From positions 28,768 through 92,767 of the forward strand of contig CAIRYK010000075.1 of assembly GCA_903882805.1 (NCBI GenBank): a stretch of 64,000 nucleotides of DNA. Reading direction: 5' to 3'. Positions 26,699 through 33,689 of this stretch are shown piece after piece. Below the pieces are notes generated by a model. The model did no database searches. It had not been told where the DNA came from and was given only the letters and a program-made list of their open reading frames with translations. The translations under genes were made by a program, and so were the position numbers. Origin of the DNA: an uncultured Bacteroidota bacterium (GTDB lineage: Bacteria > Bacteroidota > Bacteroidia > Chitinophagales > Chitinophagaceae). The first letter of the stretch is position 1, and each line of letters starts with the position of its first letter.

Positions 26699-27355
26699 AT
26701 GAACAAAAAAGAACTGAGTATAGACGATATTATGTGCATGGAGCAGCGGTATCGCGCTGCATTCATCAATTCGCTGGGCGGCTTTAAGAGTGTGGCGCTT
26801 GTAGGTACGCGTAGCGCCGGTGGGCAAACCAATCTGGCTATTTTTAATTCGCTGTTTCATTTGGGGGCAAACCCACCGTTGTTTGGGTTTGTAGTGCGTC
26901 CCGATTCGGTAGAGCGGCATACACTGGCTAACATACTGGAGACAGGACAATTTACGGTAAACCACATTCGCCCTGACTTTTACCGACAGGCTCACCAAAC
27001 CTCTGCTCGCTATGGCGCCGATGCATCTGAATTTGAGGCTGTAGGGCTTACCGAGCTGTACCGCAATGGATGGCAGGCTCCGTTTGTAGCCGAAAGCGAG
27101 GTGCAGATAGCCGGCGAGCTGGTGCGCAGGGTAGATATTGCCGAAAACGGCGCCATAATACTGGTATGTAAAATACTGTTTGTTAGCGTGCCCGAGACCT
27201 GCCTGCAGCCCGATGGCTACATAGACCTGGAAGCTGCAGGGACAGTAACCTGCTCTGGACTGGACAGCTACCACACCACCAACAGATTGGCGCGACTGAG
27301 CTATGCCAAACCCGATATAGATCCCATAGAGATAGCAGTAACCAATGGTGGGTAA
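26699..27355 (+). CDS. Flavin reductase-like FMN-binding split-barrel protein
   Basis: 218 residues. The FMN-binding split barrel is shown by [20 protein letters not shown] (flavin phosphate region), [21 protein letters not shown] and [10 protein letters not shown]. Such proteins reduce or hold FMN/FAD, or act as flavin-dependent oxidoreductases. Its stop overlaps the following photolyase start by 11 nt, so translation is coupled. In this setting it might supply reduced flavin to the photolyases (inference). A REP-type repeat cluster separates it from TIGR03643 upstream. Confidence 0.87.
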   Translation: MNKKELSIDDIMCMEQRYRAAFINSLGGFKSVALVGTRSAGGQTNLAIFNSLFHLGANPPLFGFVVRPDSVERHTLANILETGQFTVNHIRPDFYRQAHQTSARYGADASEFEAVGLTELYRNGWQAPFVAESEVQIAGELVRRVDIAENGAIILVCKILFVSVPETCLQPDGYIDLEAAGTVTCSGLDSYHTTNRLARLSYAKPDIDPIEIAVTNGG

Positions 27356-28871
27356 ACAACCCATAAGCATAGTGTGGCTAAAGCGCGACCTGCGCCTTAC
27401 CGACCACGAACCGCTGAGCCTGGCCATAGCCGCAGGCTTGCCGGTAATGCTGTTGTATTGCTTCGAGCCAACTGTTATGGCCTACCCCGATAGCGATGTG
27501 CGCCACTGGCGGTTTGTATATGAGTCGCTGGCCGATATGCAGCGGCAGCTAAGCGCTTATGAAGGAGCAGTACAGGTGTTTCATAGCGAGGTAATACTCG
27601 TCTTTACCCTGCTGGCGGAGCGCTACGATGTGCGCAACCTATTCTCGCACGAGGAAACCGGCAATCGGCTCACCTACGACAGGGACATTGCCGTACAACG
27701 GTTTTGCGACAACCAAAATATTTTATGGCACGAAAGCCCAACAAACGGTGTGGTGCGCAAGCTGAAAACACGGGCGGCATGGCAAAAAATATGGGAGGCG
27801 CGCATGGCGGCGCCTATAGTGGCCGTGCCGCTTGCCGATGTTCGCTGGCTGGCGGTAGATGCTGATGTGCACAATGCGTTGCGCGGTCCTGAGTTGCCCG
27901 ACACCGTTACTACTCACAATCCCGCATTTCAGCGAGGAGGCGAAACAATGGCAACCCGGTACCTGCACGATTTTTTTAAGAACAGGTATCACAATTATGC
28001 CCGCCATATATCTAAGCCGCTACTCAGCCGGCGCAGTTGCAGCCGGTTATCTCCCTATCTGGCATGGGGCAATGTGTCTATGCGCACCGTTTATCAGCAG
28101 GCGCTTACCCTGTACCTGGGCGGGGGCAATAAGCGCACGCTCAGTCAGTATATATCGCGGTTGCATTGGCATTGCCATTTTATACAGAAGTTTGAGACCG
28201 AGTGCCGCATGGAAACCGAACACGTAAACACCGGTTACCAAAACAAGTGCAAACCCTACAACGCAGCTCTGGTAGCGGCATGGCAGCAAGGCCGCACCGG
28301 CGTGCCAATAGTAGACGCCAATATGCGCTGCGTAATAGCCACTGGCTTTATCAACTTCAGGATGCGGGCTATGCTGGTGTCGTTTTTGGTATATAATCTT
28401 TGGCAGGAGTGGCAGACCGGGGCGTACCACCTTGCCCGCCAGTTTCTCGACTACGAGCCCGGTATACACTATCCGCAGTTTCAGATGCAGGCGGGCGTTA
28501 CGGGCATCAATACCCTGCGCATATACAACCCCGTAAAAAACTCCATGGAGCATGACACTGAAGGCTTGTTTATAAGAATGTGGGTACCCGAACTAAAAGA
28601 CGTACCATCGAAGCTGATACACGAGCCATGGAACATGACACAGATGGAACAGCAGCTATACGGTTGCACAATAGGCAAAGACTATCCCGAGCCGGTAGTA
28701 GATGTAACCGTGAGCCAAAAAACAGCCACCGATACCGCCTGGGCATGGCGCAAAGAAATAGATGTGCAGCAAGATGCACAACGTATACTGCAACAGCACA
28801 CCAACCGCAAAACCACTAAAGAAAAAACATTGCATCCGCTATTGCTATTCGATACCGAACATGGAACGTAA
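27345..28871 (+). CDS. Deoxyribodipyrimidine photolyase/cryptochrome family protein
   Basis: 508 residues, distinct from the DASH protein upstream. The antenna domain begins [20 protein letters not shown]. The FAD domain has [60 protein letters not shown] and [17 protein letters not shown]. Near the C-terminus are [17 protein letters not shown] and MWVPEL. It belongs to a lineage usually encoded next to DUF2256 proteins. By family it uses blue light and FADH- to reverse pyrimidine dimers, but a photoreceptor role cannot be excluded. It overlaps the genes on both sides by 11 nt (flavin reductase and DUF2256), marking a tight operon. The long C-terminal tail after about residue 450 is polar and probably flexible. 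Confidence 0.92.
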   Translation: MVGKQPISIVWLKRDLRLTDHEPLSLAIAAGLPVMLLYCFEPTVMAYPDSDVRHWRFVYESLADMQRQLSAYEGAVQVFHSEVILVFTLLAERYDVRNLFSHEETGNRLTYDRDIAVQRFCDNQNILWHESPTNGVVRKLKTRAAWQKIWEARMAAPIVAVPLADVRWLAVDADVHNALRGPELPDTVTTHNPAFQRGGETMATRYLHDFFKNRYHNYARHISKPLLSRRSCSRLSPYLAWGNVSMRTVYQQALTLYLGGGNKRTLSQYISRLHWHCHFIQKFETECRMETEHVNTGYQNKCKPYNAALVAAWQQGRTGVPIVDANMRCVIATGFINFRMRAMLVSFLVYNLWQEWQTGAYHLARQFLDYEPGIHYPQFQMQAGVTGINTLRIYNPVKNSMEHDTEGLFIRMWVPELKDVPSKLIHEPWNMTQMEQQLYGCTIGKDYPEPVVDVTVSQKTATDTAWAWRKEIDVQQDAQRILQQHTNRKTTKEKTLHPLLLFDTEHGT

Positions 28872-29019
28872 CAACAAAACAGTGCAAAAAGCACACCTAC
28901 CCCAGAAAATATGTCTGCGCTGTGGCCGCCCCTTTGCCTGGCGCAAAAAGTGGGCACGCGTGTGGGACGAAGTAAAATACTGTAGCGACGGCTGCCGCAC
29001 TGCGCCTAAAAAACAGTAA
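28861..29019 (+). CDS. DUF2256 zinc-ribbon-like protein, photolyase companion
   Basis: 52 residues, start ATG 28861 inside the photolyase 3' end (11-nt overlap). Four cysteines are spaced as C18-x2-C21 and C41-x3-C45, with the family segment [20 protein letters not shown] between and after them, a classical DUF2256 pattern and probably a zinc-binding knuckle. DUF2256 genes occur beside photolyase/cryptochrome genes in many bacteria and their function is unknown. Length is normal for the family. Confidence 0.9.
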   Translation: MERNNKTVQKAHLPQKICLRCGRPFAWRKKWARVWDEVKYCSDGCRTAPKKQ

Positions 29020-29030
29020 CCCTAACCCCT

Positions 29031-29092
29031 CTGGCGCGAGTGTTCCGCAGGATCACTCGTGTCTCACTAAAGAAGCCGGTTTGTAACCGGCG
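29031..29092 (+). repeat. Left inverted repeat of the RAYT element
   Basis: About 62 bp beginning ctggcgcgagtgttcc and ending in the hairpin gccggtttgtaaccggc (29075-29091). It matches, in inverted orientation, 29712-29773 apart from the loop of the first hairpin and one substitution. Two hairpins are present, the first formed by cgagtg ... cactcg. Confidence 0.85.
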
Positions 29093-29104
29093 TTAAGTGG
29101 TATT

Positions 29105-29663
29105 TCACAATTCCAGCTTTACAATAGGAAGAATACCCGGTTTGTTATCGTAATAATCTATTGCGCTACTGTATTTATAATCTTGTGCCCGCCACACAAT
29201 ACCTGCTCTTACCGGATTTTCGTGAAGGTAGTTTAGTCGTTGGGCTATTTTTTCATCGGTATTAAGGGCTATAGGGTGGTAGTCGTGTTTCCAAAACTGA
29301 TATTCAACAACATGGTTATTTATTCTTCCGGCATAGTTAAACAGGTTGAGCATCCAATCTCGCCGACTTTCTTGTGGGTTTTCGTGTATGGCTTTTATAA
29401 TCTGTTTGGATGTGTATTTTTTGAAATCCCTCATTATATCGCTCACAGTATTGGTTTCGCTGCCTCTTATTACCAAATGAATGTGGTTGTTCATTATCAC
29501 CCACGCATGCAATATCATCCCGTTTTTCATTTTGACAATACAGGAGGCTCTTGCAAATAAGCTCTTTATATTGCTCTCTTGAAAGTGCGTCTATCCAAGC
29601 CACAACAGTGGAATTAACAAAGTAGGATAGATAATTATCGTAGATTTTATACCGCGAAGACAT
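29105..29663 (-). pseudogene. REP-associated tyrosine transposase (IS200-like), frameshifted
   Basis: The gene reads from ATG 29663 (MSSRYKIYDNYLSYFVNSTV) through LLYCQ, where the frame is lost at the A run 29530-29533 (minus strand CAAAATG). Removing one A joins it to MKNGMILHAWVIMNNHIHLV, which carries the HUH motif (HIH). The tyrosine-bearing helix DFKKYTSKQI follows, then LNYLHENPVRAGIVW. The joined product is about 186 residues, normal for RAYTs, which nick and move REP hairpins. It is either inactivated by a 1-nt insertion or made by slippage on the A run; the former is simpler. A 141-residue product from ATG 29530 keeps the catalytic motifs but lacks the N-terminal strand region. Confidence 0.85.
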
Positions 29664-29711
29664 GGAATAAAGATAGGTTATGGATTTTATAACTACAAGC
29701 AATCCCATACG

Positions 29712-29773
29712 CCGCCGGTTACAAACCGGCTACTTTAGTGAGACACGAGTGTTCATTCGAACACTCGCGCCAG
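29712..29773 (-). repeat. Right inverted repeat of the RAYT element, copy 1
   Basis: Inverse of the left end, with hairpins gccggttacaaaccggc and cgagtgttc-attc-gaacactcg, ending gcgccag. Lies just upstream of the transposase start. Confidence 0.85.
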
Positions 29774-29783
29774 ATGTTAATGG

Positions 29784-29923
29784 TAATTATAGTAGGTTTT
29801 ATACCGCGAAGACATGGAATAAAGATAGGTTATGGATTTTATAACTAAAAGCTCGTCCCTGTGCCGCCGGTTACAAACCGGCTACTTTAGTGAGACACGT
29901 GTTCATACGAACACTCACACCAG
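29784..29923. repeat. Direct duplication of the RAYT 5' region and right end
   Basis: Near-identical to 29632-29773, including the transposase start context (ataccgcgaagacatggaat), the gccggttacaaaccggc hairpin and the outer gtgttcatacgaacac hairpin. Differences are scattered substitutions and small indels. No full second transposase follows. Confidence 0.85.
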
Positions 29924-30063
29924 ATGGTACCGCCAATTTATATTAATTTTTGCCTGAATAATATTGCCTACCTTTATTTGTAGAGTTCAGCATTTACCCC
30001 CATTAACCGATTTGAAGACTGAGATTTACGAATTTACAGCATAAAAAACACAAAAATATATTG

Positions 30064-30089
30064 TATCTTTTTGTGACAATCTAAAGATA
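30064..30089 (+). promoter_or_regulatory. Dyad upstream of tspO
   Basis: TATCTTT (30064-30070) and AAAGATA (30083-30089) form a 7-bp inverted repeat around TTGTGACAA, itself palindromic. It lies 57 nt before the tspO start and could be an operator or an mRNA hairpin. TTTTTGTGACAAT within it also occurs at 6016-6028. Confidence 0.35.
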
Positions 30090-30145
30090 TCAGTCGAAGT
30101 AAAATAGGGTAATGCGCTACCGCAATGCACAAAAAACAATAAGCA

Positions 30146-30613
30146 ATGAAGAAGACACTACGATTGATAGGGTGCATAGGGCTGACGCTGGCGGTTGGCG
30201 GTATATCGGGGGCGTTTACGGTAGATGGTGTGAAGGGCTGGTACCGCACTCTCAACAAGCCATTCTTCAATCCGCCCGACTATCTTTTTGGTCCGGTATG
30301 GACGTTGCTGTATGCGCTTATGGGTGTGTCGTTGTTTTTTATATTGGGGTTGCCACCAACGCCGCAACGCAAGCGGGCAATAATGCTATTTGCTACGCAG
30401 CTTATTCTTAATTTTTTCTGGAGCATAATATTCTTTAGCCTCCACGCTCCTGGTTGGGCCCTGGTAGAGATAGCTGCACTTTGGGGCTGCATACTCTATA
30501 TGATCATTTCCTTCTCCCGGTTGCGCCGTGTGGCTGGTGCGCTACAATGGCCCTATCTGGCATGGGTGTCGTTTGCAGCGTTGCTCAATGCGGCTATCTT
30601 TTACTTGAATTGA
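30146..30613 (+). CDS. tspO: TspO/MBR family tryptophan-rich sensory protein
   Basis: 155 residues, five membrane helices. The family signature is GWYRTLNKPFFNPPDYLFGP followed by VWTLLYALMG, and further on LNFFWSIIFFSLHAPGWALVEI. TspO proteins bind porphyrins and are linked to light, oxidative stress and tetrapyrrole turnover. Its place after the photolyase genes, separated only by the RAYT insertion, agrees with a photo-oxidative stress role. Whether it shares their transcript is unclear, since the mobile unit lies in between. Confidence 0.93.
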   Translation: MKKTLRLIGCIGLTLAVGGISGAFTVDGVKGWYRTLNKPFFNPPDYLFGPVWTLLYALMGVSLFFILGLPPTPQRKRAIMLFATQLILNFFWSIIFFSLHAPGWALVEIAALWGCILYMIISFSRLRRVAGALQWPYLAWVSFAALLNAAIFYLN

Positions 30614-30660
30614 TATAATAAATTCAAAAGGATAACCGCAACAAGAATTCGGTTACCTAA

Positions 30661-30879
30661 GGTCTATTATCAAAAACAACACTGTTGCTAACCATAGACG
30701 TGCCCACAAACGCCTACTCAACCTTTACTATAGCCAACGCCATAGGCCAGGAAGTAATGCACCAACCAATATCAGCGGCATCTACGCGGCTCGATGTGGC
30801 AGCCCTTGCGCCTGGTGTGTACACCCTAACCCTGCGCGGCGAAAGCGGTGTGCGGGTAGAGAAGTGGACAAAGTGGTAG
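30661..30879 (+). pseudogene. Remnant of a T9SS sorting tail
   Basis: An open stretch of about 70 codons just after an in-frame stop (30658) encodes an isolated sorting-domain-like tail: AYSTFTIANAIGQEVMHQPI then LDVAALAPGVYTLTLRGES and a basic end. These match the C-terminal signal of T9SS cargo, but there is no preceding cargo domain, signal peptide or ATG (only TTG at 30685). I read it as what is left of a deleted surface-protein gene. It is followed by a strong bidirectional terminator. Confidence 0.65.
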
Positions 30880-30894
30880 GATAAATAATGAACT

Positions 30895-30949
30895 AAAAAC
30901 CATCGGCCAACCGTGCATAAAATGCAGCCCGGTTGGCCGATGGTTTTTA
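30895..30949. terminator. Bidirectional terminator
   Basis: 18-bp perfect stem aaaaaccatcggccaacc / ggttggccgatggttttt with an 18-nt loop, between the sorting-tail remnant (plus) and the end of the sigma operon (minus). Confidence 0.92.
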
Positions 30950-32152
30950 AAACACCTTTACTGTGATACCCGGAAACACCTGACGGAGATTGTTGGTGAT
31001 GATGAGCTCGGGGCTGATGGTAATGGTGTTCTTCAGCTGTATGTTAGTAAACACCTTGAATGTGGGGCCTTTAAAGTAGTCGCCCTGCTGACGGATAAGG
31101 TAGCCGGCGCCGCCAGTTAGACGAGAGTATTTACCTTTTTTTGAGTCTTCGAACGACAAGCCCACCTCTCCATTCAAAAACCAGTTGTCTTTTATAAACG
31201 AAGCGCCTGCGGGGTTTTTCTCGAAAAAGTAATAAGACGACAAAGAGAAACCACCCTCTACATAATCTTTGTCGCCTCGATCGCGCTTCAATGTCATACC
31301 CAGTTCAGCCATAGGCGCTAGGGTGTTCATAACCACTCCCGCGCCTATGTGTCCATCCAATACAAGCATATCGTTGTGTTTCACGCTGCGCCACCGTTTT
31401 GAGATATCCGACTTAATGAGAAAGTCATACCTGTCCAGCCTGTCGTAGGCGCGCGTAGGGTTGTACACAGTAGATGACGGATTGCGCTGCGCATCCTTAG
31501 CCGACCGTTTGTAGCGGGTGTTTTTCAGTGTATCCAGTATAATTGTGAGCTCTTCTCTACTGGCAAAAAACTTGTCTATGTCGGTATAATTGTTCAGGCA
31601 AAAAGTGCAGGTAATGAGGTACTGTGTTTTTAAGGTTGTTTTTATCACCGGCGATCCTTTGGGTTTAATTTTACGGGGTATCTCTTCGCCATTCATTTTT
31701 ATAATCACCCGCACGGTGTCTTGCTCCATTTTCAGCGGAGCAACCATTCCATATTTGTTTACAAAAATTGCTCCGTCAGGGTCGTGCTTCAGGAATCGTA
31801 TCTGCTTGTAGCCTGCGTTTGCGCTCAGCGCATAGTCTATGCGTAAATTGCCAGCAAAATGCGCCAACGAGTCTTTGTAAAAAGCCACATCGCGTTTCAG
31901 GTCGGTAAGTATAGAGTCCAGATGCGCCACACGATCGAAGTCGCCCATATTGTTCATCTCTAATATCAGCTTACCGGTGGGTAGCTTTACGAAATCGCGT
32001 ATGCCTGTTGCGCCCACTGGCCCCTGAAAAGTACGCTCTGTATTGCTTATTTTCATAGCCGCTTCAGCGCCAGCCTCATAGGTGTTTTGCGCCCATAGTT
32101 TCCCCTGAATGCCTGCAATGAGTAGCACCGCAAATGCAATTTGTTTCTTCAT
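30947..32152 (-). CDS. Hypothetical secreted protein, third gene of sigma operon
   Basis: 401 residues with a signal peptide (MKKQIAFAVLLIAGIQGKLWAQ). The N-terminal half is mixed; the C-terminal half (about 260-401) has repeated amphipathic strands such as LDGHIGAGVVMNTLAPMAEL, VEGGFSLSSYYFF and TFKVFTNIQLKNTITISPEL, which suggests an outer-membrane barrel ending in VKVF with a terminal Phe. The gene starts 20 nt after the anti-sigma-like gene and so belongs to the sigma operon. It could be a sensor or target of that regulator (inference). No known family recognised. Confidence 0.78.
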   Translation of the reverse strand: MKKQIAFAVLLIAGIQGKLWAQNTYEAGAEAAMKISNTERTFQGPVGATGIRDFVKLPTGKLILEMNNMGDFDRVAHLDSILTDLKRDVAFYKDSLAHFAGNLRIDYALSANAGYKQIRFLKHDPDGAIFVNKYGMVAPLKMEQDTVRVIIKMNGEEIPRKIKPKGSPVIKTTLKTQYLITCTFCLNNYTDIDKFFASREELTIILDTLKNTRYKRSAKDAQRNPSSTVYNPTRAYDRLDRYDFLIKSDISKRWRSVKHNDMLVLDGHIGAGVVMNTLAPMAELGMTLKRDRGDKDYVEGGFSLSSYYFFEKNPAGASFIKDNWFLNGEVGLSFEDSKKGKYSRLTGGAGYLIRQQGDYFKGPTFKVFTNIQLKNTITISPELIITNNLRQVFPGITVKVF

Positions 32153-32172
32153 TATGTTGGTTTTAGTTGATT

Positions 32173-32913
32173 TTAATATATGCGTAGTTTTAAGCCGCCC
32201 ATGTATCTATTATCCCCGTTGTAGGTGCGTTGCGGTGCATTCAGCAAAATAGAAATGCCGCCCACGGTCAGTCTGTTTTCTCTACGCAACTCTTGCAGGT
32301 AGGTTTCCTCATGCAGTAGGTCGTTTATATGCACTGGCGGCAATTTCATTATCTCGGCAAGAGCAGTATTGGGTTGTTCCGGCTCATTTTCAGCGGTAGT
32401 AGGCGTTATATCTTTATCCAGTTCGCTGAGGTGCACTATGCGCATGGGTCTTGGCTTTGGCGGTGCAGTGGGTGCGGGCGCAAGGGTCGGCGTAGGTACA
32501 ACGGCTATATCCACAACCTGCTCCGTAGGTGTCGGTACAATAAGCGGCGGCGCTATGCGGCGTTCGCTATATCTGGAATTTTCTTTGTTTATTGTTTTGG
32601 TTTTGGCAACCGGTTGTGTACTCTCGGCCACTACTGCAGGCTGCGCCGGTACGGGCATTAAGGGCATTGGCGCCGCAACAGGAGTAGCTGAAGTCATCTG
32701 TGGCGCAGGTTGGTTATATAGTTTTGCTACAAGTAGCAGCAGCGCAAGCGCGGCTGCAGCCGCCAGCCAATAAAGCGGTTTTTTGTTACGGGCAGGAGCA
32801 GCATCGAGGCGGGAGTGCAGCTTTCGCCATGCATCCTCCTTGCCGAACACAATACCTCCATCCAGCGTGTCGAGGCTGTTCAGTTTATCTTTTATGGCAT
32901 TGTCGTTGTTCAT
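32173..32913 (-). CDS. Single-pass membrane protein, putative anti-sigma factor
   Basis: 246 residues. A cytoplasmic N-terminal part of about 45 residues (LDGGIVFGKEDAWRKLHSRL) precedes one membrane helix at 47-66 (LYWLAAAAALALLLLVAKLY). The periplasmic part is rich in Pro, Ala and Thr, with a compact C-terminal tail. This layout and its position 31 nt after an ECF sigma gene fit an anti-sigma factor; the N-terminal domain was not recognised as ZAS, so the call rests on context. Second gene of a three-gene operon. Confidence 0.75.
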   Translation of the reverse strand: MNNDNAIKDKLNSLDTLDGGIVFGKEDAWRKLHSRLDAAPARNKKPLYWLAAAAALALLLLVAKLYNQPAPQMTSATPVAAPMPLMPVPAQPAVVAESTQPVAKTKTINKENSRYSERRIAPPLIVPTPTEQVVDIAVVPTPTLAPAPTAPPKPRPMRIVHLSELDKDITPTTAENEPEQPNTALAEIMKLPPVHINDLLHEETYLQELRRENRLTVGGISILLNAPQRTYNGDNRYMGGLKLRIY

Positions 32914-32944
32914 AACAGTTGGTTATTGGGTTGTTTTCCTGGCA

Positions 32945-33481
32945 TTACAAGTCGGTTTGTACGTTTATTATTCGTTTTTGCAGCATTGCCCGCGCCTTGT
33001 TCAGTTGCGATTTTGAGGTTCCTTCCGATATTTCCAGCAGTCCGGCTATTTCTTTATGGCTCATATCCTCTACTACATAAAGGTTGAACACAGTGCGATA
33101 CCCGGGCGGCAGCTCTATTATGTACCTGTAAATCTCGGCGGCGCTCATACGGCCTATAATGTCATTGTCGGCCACTACATCCATTGCCCCTGTGTCGGGC
33201 GATAGCTGCAATCCGCCTTTCTTTCGCAAAAATGCAAGGCACTCATTAACCATTATCTTCTTCAGCCACGGCCCCACACTACCCGGCCCGCTATAGTCGA
33301 ACCGGTCTATTTTATTGAAAAAGTTGTAAAACCCATTCAGCATCATTTCTTCGGCATCGTGCAGGTTTTTCAGGTAGCGCATACACACCATAAGCATTGC
33401 GTCGGCATAGGCATCCCAAAGGTATTTCTGCGCTTTTCGGTCGTGGCGTCGGCAACCCTCTATGGCTTTTTCCTCGGTCAT
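32945..33481 (-). CDS. ECF-type RNA polymerase sigma-70 factor
   Basis: 178 residues. Region 2 is seen at about 25-90 (AYADAMLMVCMRYLKNLHDA then EEMMLNGFYNFF, and VGPWLKKIMVNECLAFLRKK). Region 4 at about 120-170 contains LPPGYRTVFNLYVVEDMSHK and the helix-turn-helix EIAGLLEISEGTSKSQLNKA. There is no region 1 or 3. It directs RNA polymerase to a small regulon, probably in answer to an envelope signal relayed by the adjacent membrane protein. The divergent T9SS cargo gene at 33690 may be a target, since the intergenic region carries a dyad. Confidence 0.93.
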   Translation of the reverse strand: MTEEKAIEGCRRHDRKAQKYLWDAYADAMLMVCMRYLKNLHDAEEMMLNGFYNFFNKIDRFDYSGPGSVGPWLKKIMVNECLAFLRKKGGLQLSPDTGAMDVVADNDIIGRMSAAEIYRYIIELPPGYRTVFNLYVVEDMSHKEIAGLLEISEGTSKSQLNKARAMLQKRIINVQTDL

Positions 33482-33626
33482 GAATCGTGTGTAGCTATTT
33501 GTGTATAGTAATATATGCCTTTTCTGGCCCTAAGGTTGCCCGGACTGCAAAAAATAATTTCTTTTTACCCGCTAAGCGCAAAAGCAGGAAACAATAAGGT
33601 AATAATCAGTTAACACGGTGTTTTAA

Positions 33627-33645
33627 TTGGGGTCATACGACCCAA
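33627..33645. promoter_or_regulatory. Inverted repeat between sigma operon and T9SS cargo gene
   Basis: ttggggtcatacgacccaa: TTGGG(G)TC and GACCCAA pair around ATAC. It lies 45 nt before the plus-strand start and 146 nt from the sigma gene start; possible operator or promoter part. Confidence 0.4.
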
Positions 33646-33689
33646 ATAATTTTACACCCTCTTATACTGTTTTTTAAAATGATGTTGTT

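Larger units (their letters stand above)
29031..29923. mobile_element. RAYT/REP mobile unit with duplicated right end
   Basis: A Y1 (HUH) transposase gene lies between long imperfect inverted repeats (29031-29092 and 29712-29773). The right part is duplicated: 29632-29773 recurs as 29784-29923 with a period of about 152 bp, bringing a second copy of the transposase start region and a third end repeat. The unit is inserted between the DUF2256 gene and tspO of the photobiology cluster. Confidence 0.8.

Noticed and set aside
29337-29708. 123-codon frame as a separate gene before the transposase
   Set aside because: Its first half is the transposase N-terminus, and the rest after the A run is out of frame with the HUH domain; better explained by a 1-nt frameshift.
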